63,588 nt of DNA from Lachnospiraceae bacterium (GCA_019422065.1 JAHZEA010000014.1:2363-65950); one strand, 5' to 3'. Positions 16,227 to 25,251 are shown, counted from the stretch's first letter. Made by a program: numbers and translations. The notes: generated by a model not told the origin, from the sequence alone.

Positions 16227-18113
16227 ATGAATAAAAAACAGAAAAGAAATCTTATTAGAATTATAATTTCATCTTCATTAGTTATAGCATTAAATTTTGT
16301 TGAAGTTAACAGCGCTTTAAAATTTATACTCTATATGATTCCTTATTTAATAATAGGTTATGATATTCTTATAAAAGCCTTTAAAGGAATAAAGAATCTA
16401 CAGGCATTTGATGAAAGTCTGCTTATGGCATTGGCTACAATAGGAGCTATAGCATTAGCAGTATATACTGATGGTGATTATACAGAAGCCATAGCTGTAA
16501 TGCTTTTTTACCAAATAGGCGAATGGTTCCAAAGTTATGCTGTTGGAAAAAGCCGCAGGAACATAAGTGAGCTTATGGATATAAGACCAGACTATGCAAA
16601 TTTGATAGATGAAAACGGCCAAATTAATAAAGTAGACCCTGATGAGGTAGAAATAGGTTCTATTATAATTGTTCAGCCGGGAGAAAAAATACCTATTGAT
16701 GGAATAATAACAGAAGGAACAAGCAGCTTAAATACATCAGCCCTTACAGGTGAGAGCCTTCCAAGAGAAGTAAATGTGGGGGATGAGGCAATTAGCGGAT
16801 GTGTAAACATAAACGGTGTAATAAAACTAAAAACAACAAAAGAATTTGGAGAATCAACAGTATCGAAAATACTTGATTTAGTTGAAAATGCAAGCTCAAG
16901 AAAGTCAAAATCAGAGGATTTTATTACTAAATTTGCAAGAGTTTACACACCTGCTGTTGTATTTAGTGCCATAGCTTTGGCTGTTATACCACCTTTGGCA
17001 TTGATAATTTCAGGCAGTGAACCCATGTGGCAGACTTGGGTATACAGAGCCCTTACATTCCTTGTTATAAGCTGCCCATGCGCATTAGTTATAAGTATTC
17101 CTCTTAGCTTTTTTGCAGGTATTGGTGGAGCCAGCAAAGAGGGCGTATTGATTAAAGGTTCAAACTATTTGGAAACACTTTCTTTGGCAAAAACGGTTGT
17201 TTTTGATAAAACAGGAACACTTACAAAAGGTGTTTTTCAAGTTACGGCTGTGCATCCGGAAAATATAGACGAAACAGGACTTTTACACTTAGCCGCACAT
17301 GTAGAAAGGTACTCAACTCATCCTATAGCCAATTCTTTAAGAGCGGCTTATCCTAATGAGGCTGACGACTGTAATGTGTCCGAAATAGAGGAGATTTCTG
17401 GATACGGAATAAAAGCAAAAGTCAACAACGATATTATTCATGTTGGAAACACTAAACTTATGGAATCAATAGGAGCTAAATGGAGCCCATGCAGTCATTC
17501 AGGAACAATAATACATGTGGCGATAAATGAAGTTTATGCCGGCCATATAGTTATTTCAGATGTTGTAAAGCCTACATCAAAAGATGCTATTTACAGGCTT
17601 AAAAAGTCAGGAATAAATAAAACTGTAATGCTTACAGGCGACTCAAAAGCTGCTGCTGATAAAGTTGCAAAAGAAATAGGAATTGATGCTGCATATTCTG
17701 AATTATTACCGGAAGATAAAGTTTTGAAGGTTGAAGAACTGATTAAAGAGAAGGCTTCTGATAAAGAAAAAGTTGTTTTTGTAGGTGATGGCATAAATGA
17801 CGCGCCGGTACTTTCAAGGGCAGATATAGGAATTGCAATGGGGGCTATGGGGTCAGATGCTGCAATAGAAGCTGCTGATGTTGTACTTATGGATGATGAC
17901 CCACTGAAAATAGTTAAAGCTATTAAAATATCTCGTAAGTGCCTTAGAATAGTACACGAAAATATATACTTTGCAATAGGAATTAAGGTTTTATGCCTTA
18001 TACTTGGAGCAGTTGGCATTGCCAATATGTGGCTTGCTATATTTGCTGATGTAGGTGTAATGGTGCTGGCTATTTTAAATGCCATACGTGCATTATTTGT
18101 AAAAGACTTATAA
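16227..18113 (+). CDS. Heavy-metal translocating P-type ATPase (Zn/Cd/Pb type)
   Basis: A PIB-type ATPase of the inner membrane that exports soft divalent metals, 628 residues. Asp327 in DKTGTLTKG is phosphorylated, Cys283-Pro-Cys285 in SCPCALVIS is the transport site, and TGES (actuator) and GDGINDAPVL (hinge) are present. The N-terminal metal-binding domain is absent; the protein starts nearly at the first membrane segment. The CPC plus the KGSNYLE region fits the ZntA/CadA group rather than CopA. It is controlled with the HMA gene by the divergent ArsR repressor. Confidence 0.94.
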   Translation: MNKKQKRNLIRIIISSSLVIALNFVEVNSALKFILYMIPYLIIGYDILIKAFKGIKNLQAFDESLLMALATIGAIALAVYTDGDYTEAIAVMLFYQIGEWFQSYAVGKSRRNISELMDIRPDYANLIDENGQINKVDPDEVEIGSIIIVQPGEKIPIDGIITEGTSSLNTSALTGESLPREVNVGDEAISGCVNINGVIKLKTTKEFGESTVSKILDLVENASSRKSKSEDFITKFARVYTPAVVFSAIALAVIPPLALIISGSEPMWQTWVYRALTFLVISCPCALVISIPLSFFAGIGGASKEGVLIKGSNYLETLSLAKTVVFDKTGTLTKGVFQVTAVHPENIDETGLLHLAAHVERYSTHPIANSLRAAYPNEADDCNVSEIEEISGYGIKAKVNNDIIHVGNTKLMESIGAKWSPCSHSGTIIHVAINEVYAGHIVISDVVKPTSKDAIYRLKKSGINKTVMLTGDSKAAADKVAKEIGIDAAYSELLPEDKVLKVEELIKEKASDKEKVVFVGDGINDAPVLSRADIGIAMGAMGSDAAIEAADVVLMDDDPLKIVKAIKISRKCLRIVHENIYFAIGIKVLCLILGAVGIANMWLAIFADVGVMVLAILNAIRALFVKDL

Positions 18114-18127
18114 GTATTTAATAAATA

Positions 18128-18158
18128 AACAGACATGTGGCTTAGCATGTCTGTTTTA
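18128..18158 (+). terminator. Terminator after the metal ATPase gene
   Basis: A perfect 10-bp stem (18128-18137 with 18146-18155) followed by TTATT. Confidence 0.8.
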
Positions 18159-18354
18159 TTATACATACATATTCAGTTATGCATATATATGTCGATTATT
18201 AAAAAAAGGTATAACAATTTGTTATAGCTTTTTGGGTATATACTGATAATTGTTAGTATAGTCAGGCAGTAATATAATATCATTAAAGAGCAACACCTAT
18301 AAAATATTATACTTAATAAAAAATGTTTTATAACCGCAATTAGGAGGTAATTTT

Positions 18355-19344
18355 ATGGAAAAGACAACTGTTACTTTAAATGATGTTTGTGAAGCTGCTG
18401 AAAGAATTAAGCCTTATGTTGTTCGTACAAAACTTATAAGACAGAAAACAATGGACGAAAAACTTGGCTGTAAAGTATATCTTAAACCGGAAATGTTACA
18501 GATTACGGGAGCCTTCAAAATGAGAGGTGCTATGAATAAGATATTATCTCTTTCACAGGAAGAAAGAGACAGAGGAATTATCTGTAGTTCATCTGGAAAC
18601 CATGGTCAGGCATGCGCTTTAGCCGGAAAAATGACAGGCACACACGTAGTAGTTGTTCTTCCAGAAGATGCGCCTCATGTTAAAATAGACAAAGCTAAAG
18701 CACTTGGTGCAGAAGTAGTTCTTGGACCAAGATATTACGATGACAGATGGAAAATGGTTAAAGAAATTCAAGAGAAAAATGGTTACACAATGGCTCATGG
18801 TTATGAGGACTATACAGTTATGGCAGGTCAGGGAACAATAGGCCTTGAAATACTTGAGGATTTACCATATGTTGACACTGTATTAGTTCCTGTAGGCGGC
18901 GGCGGACTTATTGCCGGTGTTGCAACAGCTATTAAAGAAATTAACCCTAAGGTACGTATAATAGGCGTTCAGGCTAAAGCCAGCGATGGATATGTTCAGA
19001 GCCGCAAAGCAGGACACAGAGTTGAAGTTGAATGCTTCCCAAGCCTTGCAGACGGACTTGGATGCCGTAAACCTGGTGAAAACCCTTATCCTATTTGTGA
19101 AAAATATGTAGATGATTTTGTATCAGTAACAGAAGAAGACATAAAAGAAGCAGTTAAGCTTGTGGCTTCTGAAGCAAAACTTGTAGCTGAACCATCTTCA
19201 TGTGTTGGTATAGCAGCACTTCTTGGCGGAGAAGTTAAAGTTTCTCCAGATGAAAATGTATGCTTCATACTTACATCAGGCAACTGGGATATTGATATGA
19301 TTGGTAAAATACTTAATGATGAACCAGTAGAAGGTATGCTTTAA
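18355..19344 (+). CDS. Threonine ammonia-lyase (catabolic threonine dehydratase type)
   Basis: A PLP fold-type II enzyme that converts threonine to 2-oxobutyrate and ammonia and may also act on serine. 329 residues with Lys55 in GAFKMRGA binding PLP, SSGNHGQA (phosphate/substrate loop) and the glycine cluster VPVGGGGLIAG. It lacks the C-terminal ACT domains of the biosynthetic IlvA, so it is of the TdcB/short type. It is monocistronic, with a terminator after it and AGGAGGTAA before it. Confidence 0.92.
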   Translation: MEKTTVTLNDVCEAAERIKPYVVRTKLIRQKTMDEKLGCKVYLKPEMLQITGAFKMRGAMNKILSLSQEERDRGIICSSSGNHGQACALAGKMTGTHVVVVLPEDAPHVKIDKAKALGAEVVLGPRYYDDRWKMVKEIQEKNGYTMAHGYEDYTVMAGQGTIGLEILEDLPYVDTVLVPVGGGGLIAGVATAIKEINPKVRIIGVQAKASDGYVQSRKAGHRVEVECFPSLADGLGCRKPGENPYPICEKYVDDFVSVTEEDIKEAVKLVASEAKLVAEPSSCVGIAALLGGEVKVSPDENVCFILTSGNWDIDMIGKILNDEPVEGML

Positions 19345-19388
19345 TTTATATTAATTAGTTACATAATTTAATAACTATATGGATAATA

Positions 19389-19432
19389 GGCAGGACTTAA
19401 GCTATAAAAAGCTATAGTGCCTGCCTTTTTTA
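19389..19432 (+). terminator. Terminator after threonine ammonia-lyase
   Basis: GGCAGGA...TGCCTGCC hairpin (19389-19425) with an inner AGCTAT stem, followed by six T residues. Confidence 0.85.
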
Positions 19433-19540
19433 TTTTGTTTGTTACTTCTGCCTTTTAATTATAGACGTATAATGTTGTAATATGCTATACTGGCCATGTG
19501 TAATTGGAATATGTATTTTATTAAAATAAGGAGAATTTAT

Positions 19541-20506
19541 ATGCTTACAAAAGTTGCTGAAAATATATATAAAAAAGTTGTGCCACTGCCTAATAATCCT
19601 CTGCGTGAGATTAACGCCTATATAATTACAGGTGAGAAAAATCTTTTAATTGATACAGGCTTTAACAGACCGGAATGTAAAGAAGCACTTCAAAGCGCTT
19701 TTGATGAATTGGGAATAGAAAAAACAGATGTTTTTATAACACACCTTCATTCTGACCATTGCGGACTTGTGCCTGATTTTGCGGCTAAAACAAGCACTGT
19801 TTATTCAGGCGAAACTGACGGTGAATTAATTAATTTTGAAGTAGGAAATCTGTATTGGCGTATGCTGGATGATTTATTTATAAAATTCGGTTTTCCAAAA
19901 GCTACATTTGGCAGAAACACAGATATACACCCGGGAAGAAAATACTGCCATAAAGAACGTGTTAATTTTACGTATTTATCAGAAGGCGATGTGCTGGAGT
20001 ATGGCGGTTATAAACTTAAATGCATATTAACTCCGGGCCATACTCCGGGACATATGTGCTTGTATGACAGTGAGAAAAAACTACTGTTTTGTGGTGACCA
20101 TATACTTGGCACAATAACTCCTAATATTTGTATTGAAATAAGTGCGGAAAATCCGCTGAATGATTACTTAGAAAGCCTTAAAAAAGTAGAAAAATTAGAT
20201 GTAGAATTATTATTAACAGCTCATGGAACACCTGTAAAAGATATGTATGGCAGAATTAAGGAGTTATACAAACATCACGAAGACAGGCTTAAAGAAGTAA
20301 TTCGCATATTGGCAGATGAAGAAAAAACGGCTTATATGGTGGCAAGGGATATGACTTGGGAAATAGACTGCAAAAACTGGGAGGATTTTCCGGCACCGCA
20401 AAAGTGGTTTGCTACAGGTGAGGCTATTGCGCATTTGCAGTATCTTTATTTTTCGGAAAAAATTAAGAGAATAGAAAAAGACGGAATATACTATTTCAAG
20501 GTATAA
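19541..20506 (+). CDS. MBL-fold metallohydrolase
   Basis: A 321-residue metallo-beta-lactamase-fold hydrolase. THLHSDHCG is the HxHxDH di-zinc motif, followed by the PGHTPGH and GDHIL metal ligands and LLTAHGTP. The C-terminal ~80 residues form a winged-helix-like domain seen in the LACTB2/RNase-like branch of the family, so the substrate may be a nucleic acid or a thioester. The start at 19541 has AAGGAG upstream; an earlier in-frame ATG at 19496 does not. It is followed after 37 bases by a phosphoesterase on the same strand. Confidence 0.9.
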   Translation: MLTKVAENIYKKVVPLPNNPLREINAYIITGEKNLLIDTGFNRPECKEALQSAFDELGIEKTDVFITHLHSDHCGLVPDFAAKTSTVYSGETDGELINFEVGNLYWRMLDDLFIKFGFPKATFGRNTDIHPGRKYCHKERVNFTYLSEGDVLEYGGYKLKCILTPGHTPGHMCLYDSEKKLLFCGDHILGTITPNICIEISAENPLNDYLESLKKVEKLDVELLLTAHGTPVKDMYGRIKELYKHHEDRLKEVIRILADEEKTAYMVARDMTWEIDCKNWEDFPAPQKWFATGEAIAHLQYLYFSEKIKRIEKDGIYYFKV

Positions 20507-20543
20507 TTTGTTTTGCTGTTAGAGCTATTGTTGGAGGAATTTA

Positions 20544-21260
20544 ATGACAGAAAGAGTTTTTATTACAGGTGATAAACATAGGACGTTTGTGCCGCTGTTT
20601 GGTTTGGCTGAAAAAAATGAGCTTAGAAAAACAGATATTTTATTAATTGCCGGTGATGCAGGATATGTATGGGATGAAAGCTACATATATGATATAAACA
20701 GTCTTCAGCAGATTTTTCCCGGTATAATAGCGTTTATTGACGGAAACCATGAAAACCATGAGCTTTTAAACAGCATGGAAGTAAGCACATGGAATGGCGG
20801 GAAGGTGCATCAGGTAGGTGAGAGGGTTTATCATCTAATGAGAGGAGAAATATATTCTATATATGGAAATAATTTCTTTACTTTCGGTGGAGCACGCTCT
20901 GTTGACAAGGATAGACGCAAAGAAGGCGTAAGCTGGTGGAAAGAAGAAGAACCAAGCATAAAAGAAATGGAGTATGGCAAAGAGCAGATTTTAAACAATA
21001 TTAATAATATTGATTATGTTATAACACACGAAACGCCTCTTTTTGCTAGAAAATATATTTCAAGACAAAAACCTATTGATGAAGGTTACATTTTTCCGGA
21101 AGTACTGGAAAACTGGTATAATATCTTAACAAAATCTGATAGATTTAAAAAATGGTATTTTGGACACATGCATGTAGACAAAGAAATTAACAATAAGTTA
21201 TATGGTCTGCACCATGACATAAAAATTATAGGACAAGACAAGTCTATACGCTGGGTGTAA
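20544..21260 (+). CDS. Metallophosphoesterase
   Basis: A 238-residue calcineurin-like phosphoesterase. All metal-ligand motifs are visible: GDKH near residue 9, AGDAG near 38, GNHE near 70, THETP and GHMH. The start ATG follows TTGGAGGAA. It probably shares a transcript with the MBL-fold gene. The substrate is unknown. Confidence 0.9.
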   Translation: MTERVFITGDKHRTFVPLFGLAEKNELRKTDILLIAGDAGYVWDESYIYDINSLQQIFPGIIAFIDGNHENHELLNSMEVSTWNGGKVHQVGERVYHLMRGEIYSIYGNNFFTFGGARSVDKDRRKEGVSWWKEEEPSIKEMEYGKEQILNNINNIDYVITHETPLFARKYISRQKPIDEGYIFPEVLENWYNILTKSDRFKKWYFGHMHVDKEINNKLYGLHHDIKIIGQDKSIRWV

Positions 21261-21295
21261 AATATAGTGTAAACTAAAAATTTATTATTTATTTC

Positions 21296-21326
21296 AAAAA
21301 AGGCAGCAATATTTAACTGCTGCCTT
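21296..21326. terminator. Bidirectional terminator between convergent genes
   Basis: Stem AGGCAGCA (21301-21308) with TGCTGCCT (21318-21325). On the minus strand it is followed by six T residues, so it mainly ends the small minus-strand gene at 21364-21537. Confidence 0.85.
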
Positions 21327-21363
21327 ATAAATAATTTAATTAATTAAATATGTAAATTAATAT

Positions 21364-21537
21364 TTATTTAGAATTATGTTTATTATCCTGTTGATATTTA
21401 AGATACCTTGCCAAATTTAAAGTTATATCTTTTGAATTTTCATCAAGTTGTTTGAAAAGATTTGAGCCGCTGAGGCTTTCGCTGTAAGAGTCGTTTTCTT
21501 GATTTCCCTCTAAAATACTTGGCTTAGTTAAATACAT
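21364..21537 (-). CDS. Small protein of 57 residues, unknown function
   Basis: A short reading frame supported by its signals rather than by homology. ATG at 21537 has AAGAGGTG eight bases upstream, a promoter lies at 21583-21611, and a strong minus-strand terminator follows 38 bases after the stop. The product begins MYLTKPSILEGNQE and is hydrophilic, with Asn, Ser, Lys and Gln, a central amphipathic helix (DITLNLARYLKYQQ) and a charged tail. It has no membrane segment or Cys. I do not recognise it. Confidence 0.65.
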   Translation of the reverse strand: MYLTKPSILEGNQENDSYSESLSGSNLFKQLDENSKDITLNLARYLKYQQDNKHNSK

Positions 21538-21582
21538 ATAAACACACCTCTTTTGAGTGTAATAATATTAATTTCTAATTTG

Positions 21583-21611
21583 ATTCTATATTTATTTTAC
21601 CAAGATGTCAA
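21583..21611 (-). promoter_or_regulatory. Promoter of the 57-residue protein gene
   Basis: On the minus strand TTGACA (21611-21606) is followed 17 bp later by TAGAAT (21588-21583), about 45 bases before the start codon. Confidence 0.65.
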
Positions 21612-21680
21612 TAGAAAAGTTGAAAAAACGTGATAATTCGACATTGATTTCACGAATTGAGTAATTTGGCAAAAGTATAA

Positions 21681-21706
21681 AAAAATAACACTGGGTCAAC
21701 CAGTGT
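21681..21706 (-). terminator. Terminator of tRNA-Thr
   Basis: Minus-strand stem ACACTGG/CCAGTGT (21706-21688) followed by TATTTTTTT, 12 bases after the tRNA. Confidence 0.88.
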
Positions 21707-21717
21707 AAATCAAAAAA

Positions 21718-21789
21718 GCTGTTGACGGGATTCGGACCCGTGACCTCCGCACTACCAATGCGGTGCTCTACCTACTGAGCTACAACAGC
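21718..21789 (-). tRNA. tRNA-Thr (anticodon GGU)
   Basis: A complete 72-base cloverleaf on the minus strand: acceptor GCTGTTG/CAACAGC, D-arm GCTC-AGTAGGTA-GAGC, anticodon arm CCGCA-TTGGTAG-TGCGG giving GGT at the anticodon, five-base variable loop, and T-arm ACGGG-TCCGAAT-CCCGT. CCA is not encoded. It has its own promoter and terminator, so it is a single-gene unit. Confidence 0.96.
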
Positions 21790-21811
21790 AAAATAACTTA
21801 ACGATAGATAT

Positions 21812-21839
21812 GATATAACAACTGTACTATATTTGTCAA
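21812..21839 (-). promoter_or_regulatory. Promoter of tRNA-Thr
   Basis: Minus-strand TTGACA (21839-21834), 16-bp spacer, TATATC (21817-21812), 23 bases before the tRNA. Confidence 0.7.
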
Positions 21840-21905
21840 TATTTTATTTATTTTAGGTAATGAATTTTAAGACTTTATTTATTATATTTAAAATACATAT
21901 TTTTG

Positions 21906-21934
21906 TTGACATATAAATCCATATAAAATAAAGT
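21906..21934 (+). promoter_or_regulatory. Possible promoter of the DarA gene
   Basis: TTGACA at 21906-21911 and a weak TAAAGT at 21929-21934 with 17-bp spacing, 80 bases before the start. Confidence 0.45.
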
Positions 21935-22013
21935 TATATTGTATTGATTTTAATTAAAAGCAGAGTTGTTTAGCAGTAAATATTATTGATTACATAATGA
22001 ATGGAGGAATATT

Positions 22014-22373
22014 ATGTTTGATAATGATAAATCTTACAAGCTTATAATGGCAATATTGCAAAAAGATGATTATGATGATACTGTTGAAGAATTAGGCAGA
22101 AATAAGATATTTGTTACAAAACTCTGTTCAAGCGGCGGATTTTTGAAAAAAGAGAATGTAACAATAATGATAGGTGTTGAAAAAGAAAGAGTAGATGAAG
22201 TAATGGGAATACTTGAAAAAATGGCCGGAAAGCGTAAAGAAACAGTATATGCTTTGCCAACGCCTGTTTCAGGAGACCATTGCATTGGAAGCAGTATGTC
22301 AGTGCCTTTGGAAAAAGAGGTTGGCGGTGTTACTGTATTTATGCTCGATATGGAGCAAATAAAAAAGATGTAA
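22014..22373 (+). CDS. darA: Cyclic di-AMP receptor, DarA/PstA (PII-like) family
   Basis: A 119-residue PII-like trimeric signalling protein that binds c-di-AMP. KLIMAILQKDDYDDTVEEL, the loop KLCSSGGFLKKENVT and the C-terminal GGVTVFMLDMEQ strand match the DarA (YaaQ) family. ATG follows AATGGAGGAA. Its downstream partner is not known in any organism I can name. It stands alone, with a terminator at 22497. Confidence 0.92.
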   Translation: MFDNDKSYKLIMAILQKDDYDDTVEELGRNKIFVTKLCSSGGFLKKENVTIMIGVEKERVDEVMGILEKMAGKRKETVYALPTPVSGDHCIGSSMSVPLEKEVGGVTVFMLDMEQIKKM

Positions 22374-22496
22374 TTAATCTAACAAAAACAATAAATATAT
22401 TTTAATTATGTACTAAAAAATTTATAGAGTATAGCTTAATAATTTTGTTATTTCAAATACATTAATTTTTTTGTTGCTTAATAATAAAAGATTTTT

Positions 22497-22524
22497 GCCG
22501 GATGAATTTTCATCCGGCTTTTTT
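22497..22524 (+). terminator. Terminator downstream of darA
   Basis: Perfect 9-bp stem GCCGGATGA (22497-22505) with TCATCCGGC (22510-22518), then six T. The rest of 22374-22725 is very AT-rich and I see nothing else in it. Confidence 0.88.
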
Positions 22525-22725
22525 ATACATTAATATTGAATAGTTGAAAAAACCTTAAAATATAAGATTTTATTATTAATGCTTGTATGAAATTAAAAAT
22601 AAAAAATTAATTATATCAATTATAATTATAACAATATTGTATTGGATATTATTTGATAATAAATTAATTTAATGTGTTTTCTATAATAAATTTTTTATAA
22701 TAAATAAAGTTTTTAAATAAATCTA

Positions 22726-22786
22726 TTGATTTTGGTAATAAAGGATAGTATAATAAATCGCATACGATGTTTCGCATGCGATTTAT
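22726..22786 (+). promoter_or_regulatory. Promoter and double palindromic operator of the marR-MATE pair
   Basis: TTGATT (22726-22731) and a perfect TATAAT (22749-22754) are 17 bp apart. Overlapping the start site lie two tandem palindromic boxes, TCGCATACGAT (22758-22768) and TCGCATGCGAT (22772-22782), inside a larger inverted repeat (22753-22766 with 22773-22786). This is the expected layout for MarR dimer repression, and the transcript would begin with a hairpin just before the ribosome binding site. Confidence 0.75.
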
Positions 22787-22803
22787 TTTTGGGAGGAATT
22801 AAT

Positions 22804-23241
22804 ATGATTCAGCAATGTCAGTTTAAAACAGCTTCTTTAATTGTTAAACTTGGAAACGCAGTAACTTATTATAGAAATCTTAAAATGAAAAGTATTGACC
22901 TTACATCTGTTCAAAGTGATGCCATTATTGCCACATTGCGAAATCCCGGCATAACTGCTTCACAGCTTAAAGAACACATGCGTTTATCACAGTCTACTGT
23001 TGCAGGAATTATTGCGCGTTTGGAAAGTAAAGGATTAATTTCTAAGTCAACTGATGAAGAAGATGCAAGAAAAGCTATTATAACACCTACAGAGCAAGGG
23101 TTGCAGCTGGAGGGGCACTTAAAAGAAATAGCTCTGGAAACACAGAATGCTCTTGTTGAAGGTATGAGTGATGAAGAACAGGCTGAATTTATAAGGTTGC
23201 TCCAAATTGCATTAGATAATATGAACCGTGTGCGTTATTAA
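22804..23241 (+). CDS. MarR family transcriptional regulator
   Basis: A 145-residue MarR winged-helix repressor. The recognition helix region is QLKEHMRLSQSTVAGIIARLESKGLI and the wing DEEDARKAIITPTEQG. ATG 22804 follows GGGAGGAAT; an in-frame upstream start lies inside the operator and would have no ribosome binding site. It is 27 bases upstream of the MATE fusion gene, so it most likely represses itself and the efflux gene, released by a ligand of the pump. Confidence 0.9.
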   Translation: MIQQCQFKTASLIVKLGNAVTYYRNLKMKSIDLTSVQSDAIIATLRNPGITASQLKEHMRLSQSTVAGIIARLESKGLISKSTDEEDARKAIITPTEQGLQLEGHLKEIALETQNALVEGMSDEEQAEFIRLLQIALDNMNRVRY

Positions 23242-23268
23242 AACAAATACAGAAAGGACCGTATTTCA

Positions 23269-25251
23269 ATGAATAAAAATAATGAATTATTTACAACAAT
23301 GCCTGTTGGTCAGGCAGTTGCAAAACTTGCAATACCAACGGTAGTGAGCCAGATTATAGTTATTCTTTATAGTCTGGCAGACACATTTTTTATAGGACAG
23401 ATTGGTGACCCAAATCAGATAGCTGCTCTTTCTATTACATTTCCAATTTATACTCTTTTAACAGCAGTTGCTAATCTTTTTGGTATTGGCGCTAATAGCG
23501 TAATTGCTCGCAGTATGGGGCAAAATGATGAGGAAACAGCTAAAAAAGCTTCATCATTCAGTTTTTGGGGAAGCATTGCTGTAACAGCCGTTTTAGCAAT
23601 TTTGCTTGCTGTTTTTATGAAACCCATACTCACCTTGTTTGGTGCAGATGAATATACATTTGGGTTTACAACTGATTATCTTTTTTGGGTTTTTGTAATA
23701 GGCGGTATTCCAACTGTTGCTGGCCTTGTTTTGGGGCATTTAGTCCGTTCTGTTGGCAAAACCAAAGAAGCCGGAATAGGTTTGACTATTGGCGGCATAA
23801 TGAACATTATTCTTGACCCAATATTTATTTTTGTTTTTAATATGCAGGTTGCCGGTGCTGCCGTTGCTACCATGCTTTCTAATGTAATTTCTATGCTGTA
23901 TTTCTTTGTGGTATTGGCAAAGATTAGAAAAACAACAGTTCTTACAGTTTCACCTAAACATTTTTCTTTAACTAAAAAGGTATCTTTAGGAACATTGTCG
24001 GTAGGATTTCCGGCTGCTATTTCTGTATTGCTTGTTTCCGTTTCTATTTCTTTGTTAAATGGCTTGCTTTTGAGGCATGAAAACGGCAATATTCTTTCAG
24101 CAGCTTATGGCGTTGCGTCTAAATGCGGAACTATAGCGTTACATATAAGTATAGGTATAGCTCAGGGCGTTATGCCTTTAATTGGATATAGTTATGGCGC
24201 AAAAGACCATAAGCGTATCCATGAAGTATGCCGCCTTTCGTTTATAGTTCTTTTGATTTTTTCTCTTATATTCTTAGTAATAGTACAGCTTATTCCGGGA
24301 ACAATAGTAAGACTGTTTATTGACCATCAAGAAACAATACAAGTAGGCAGTGTTTTTATGCGCTGTTGGTCATGGTGCGTTATAGGAATGAGTTTATTTA
24401 ATATGTATAATTCTATTTTTCAGGCTGTTGGAAAATGGAAAACATCATTGCTTTTGGCTGTACTGCGTTTAGGTGTTATATTCTCAGTATTGTGCTTTGT
24501 ATTGGATGCACTTTTTGGTGTAACAGGTTTAATGTGGGTTCAGGCTATTACAGATACAGCATCATGCCTTGTGGCTATGTATCTTTATATGCGTTTCAAA
24601 AGAAGTGTTATGGGCGAAATTTCACTTCAGCCGGAGCCTGCCCCAGCTCAGTTTACATCTAATCGAATTATTGCTATCAGCCGTGAATTTGGCAGTGGTG
24701 GAAGAACAATAGGCAAAGAAGTTGCTGCAAAGCTTGGTATTCCATGCTACGATAGTGAACTGATTGAAAAAATAGCCATTGAAAGTGGTTTTGCCAAAGA
24801 ATATATTGAAAAATATGGAGAGTACGCTCTTTCAGATAAACTGTATGATAACGCAGTTGCTGGACGTAGCAATGATGGTCAGTCATTTGTAGATAAAATC
24901 TGGTTCGCACAGAAAAAAGTTGTTACAGACTTAGCCCAAGCAGGGCCTTGCGTTATTGTAGGCCGCTGTGCAGATTATATACTTAGGGACATTGCTGATT
25001 GTTTGACTGTTTTTATTCATGCTTCAGACGAAAAACGCGCAGAACGTATTGTTTCGGTTTATGGCCAGCGCTCAGAGTCGCCGGCAGAAAGACTGCATGA
25101 CAAAGATAAAAAACGTAAGGCATATTATGAGCTTTACACAGGCACACAATGGGGTCAGGCGGATAATTATGAACTGTGTTTGGACAGCGGAAAAATAGGT
25201 ATAGAGCAGAGTGTTGATATGATTGCTGCTCTGTATAAAAAGAAAGGTTAA
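23269..25251 (+). CDS. MATE efflux transporter fused to a cytidylate-kinase-like domain
   Basis: A 660-residue two-part protein. Residues ~1-445 are a complete MATE transporter with 12 hydrophobic segments (N-terminal PVGQAVAKLAIPTVVSQI, then GIGANSVIARSMGQND). After a short linker, residues ~462-655 form a cytidylate-kinase-like (Cytidylate_kin2) P-loop domain: RIIAISREFGSGGRTIG holds the nucleotide loop, followed by CYDSELIEKIA and VIVGRCADYIL. The kinase-like part would lie in the cytoplasm. The frame is continuous with no stop or shift, so the fusion is real in this sequence. The substrate of either half is unknown. Confidence 0.92.
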   Translation: MNKNNELFTTMPVGQAVAKLAIPTVVSQIIVILYSLADTFFIGQIGDPNQIAALSITFPIYTLLTAVANLFGIGANSVIARSMGQNDEETAKKASSFSFWGSIAVTAVLAILLAVFMKPILTLFGADEYTFGFTTDYLFWVFVIGGIPTVAGLVLGHLVRSVGKTKEAGIGLTIGGIMNIILDPIFIFVFNMQVAGAAVATMLSNVISMLYFFVVLAKIRKTTVLTVSPKHFSLTKKVSLGTLSVGFPAAISVLLVSVSISLLNGLLLRHENGNILSAAYGVASKCGTIALHISIGIAQGVMPLIGYSYGAKDHKRIHEVCRLSFIVLLIFSLIFLVIVQLIPGTIVRLFIDHQETIQVGSVFMRCWSWCVIGMSLFNMYNSIFQAVGKWKTSLLLAVLRLGVIFSVLCFVLDALFGVTGLMWVQAITDTASCLVAMYLYMRFKRSVMGEISLQPEPAPAQFTSNRIIAISREFGSGGRTIGKEVAAKLGIPCYDSELIEKIAIESGFAKEYIEKYGEYALSDKLYDNAVAGRSNDGQSFVDKIWFAQKKVVTDLAQAGPCVIVGRCADYILRDIADCLTVFIHASDEKRAERIVSVYGQRSESPAERLHDKDKKRKAYYELYTGTQWGQADNYELCLDSGKIGIEQSVDMIAALYKKKG

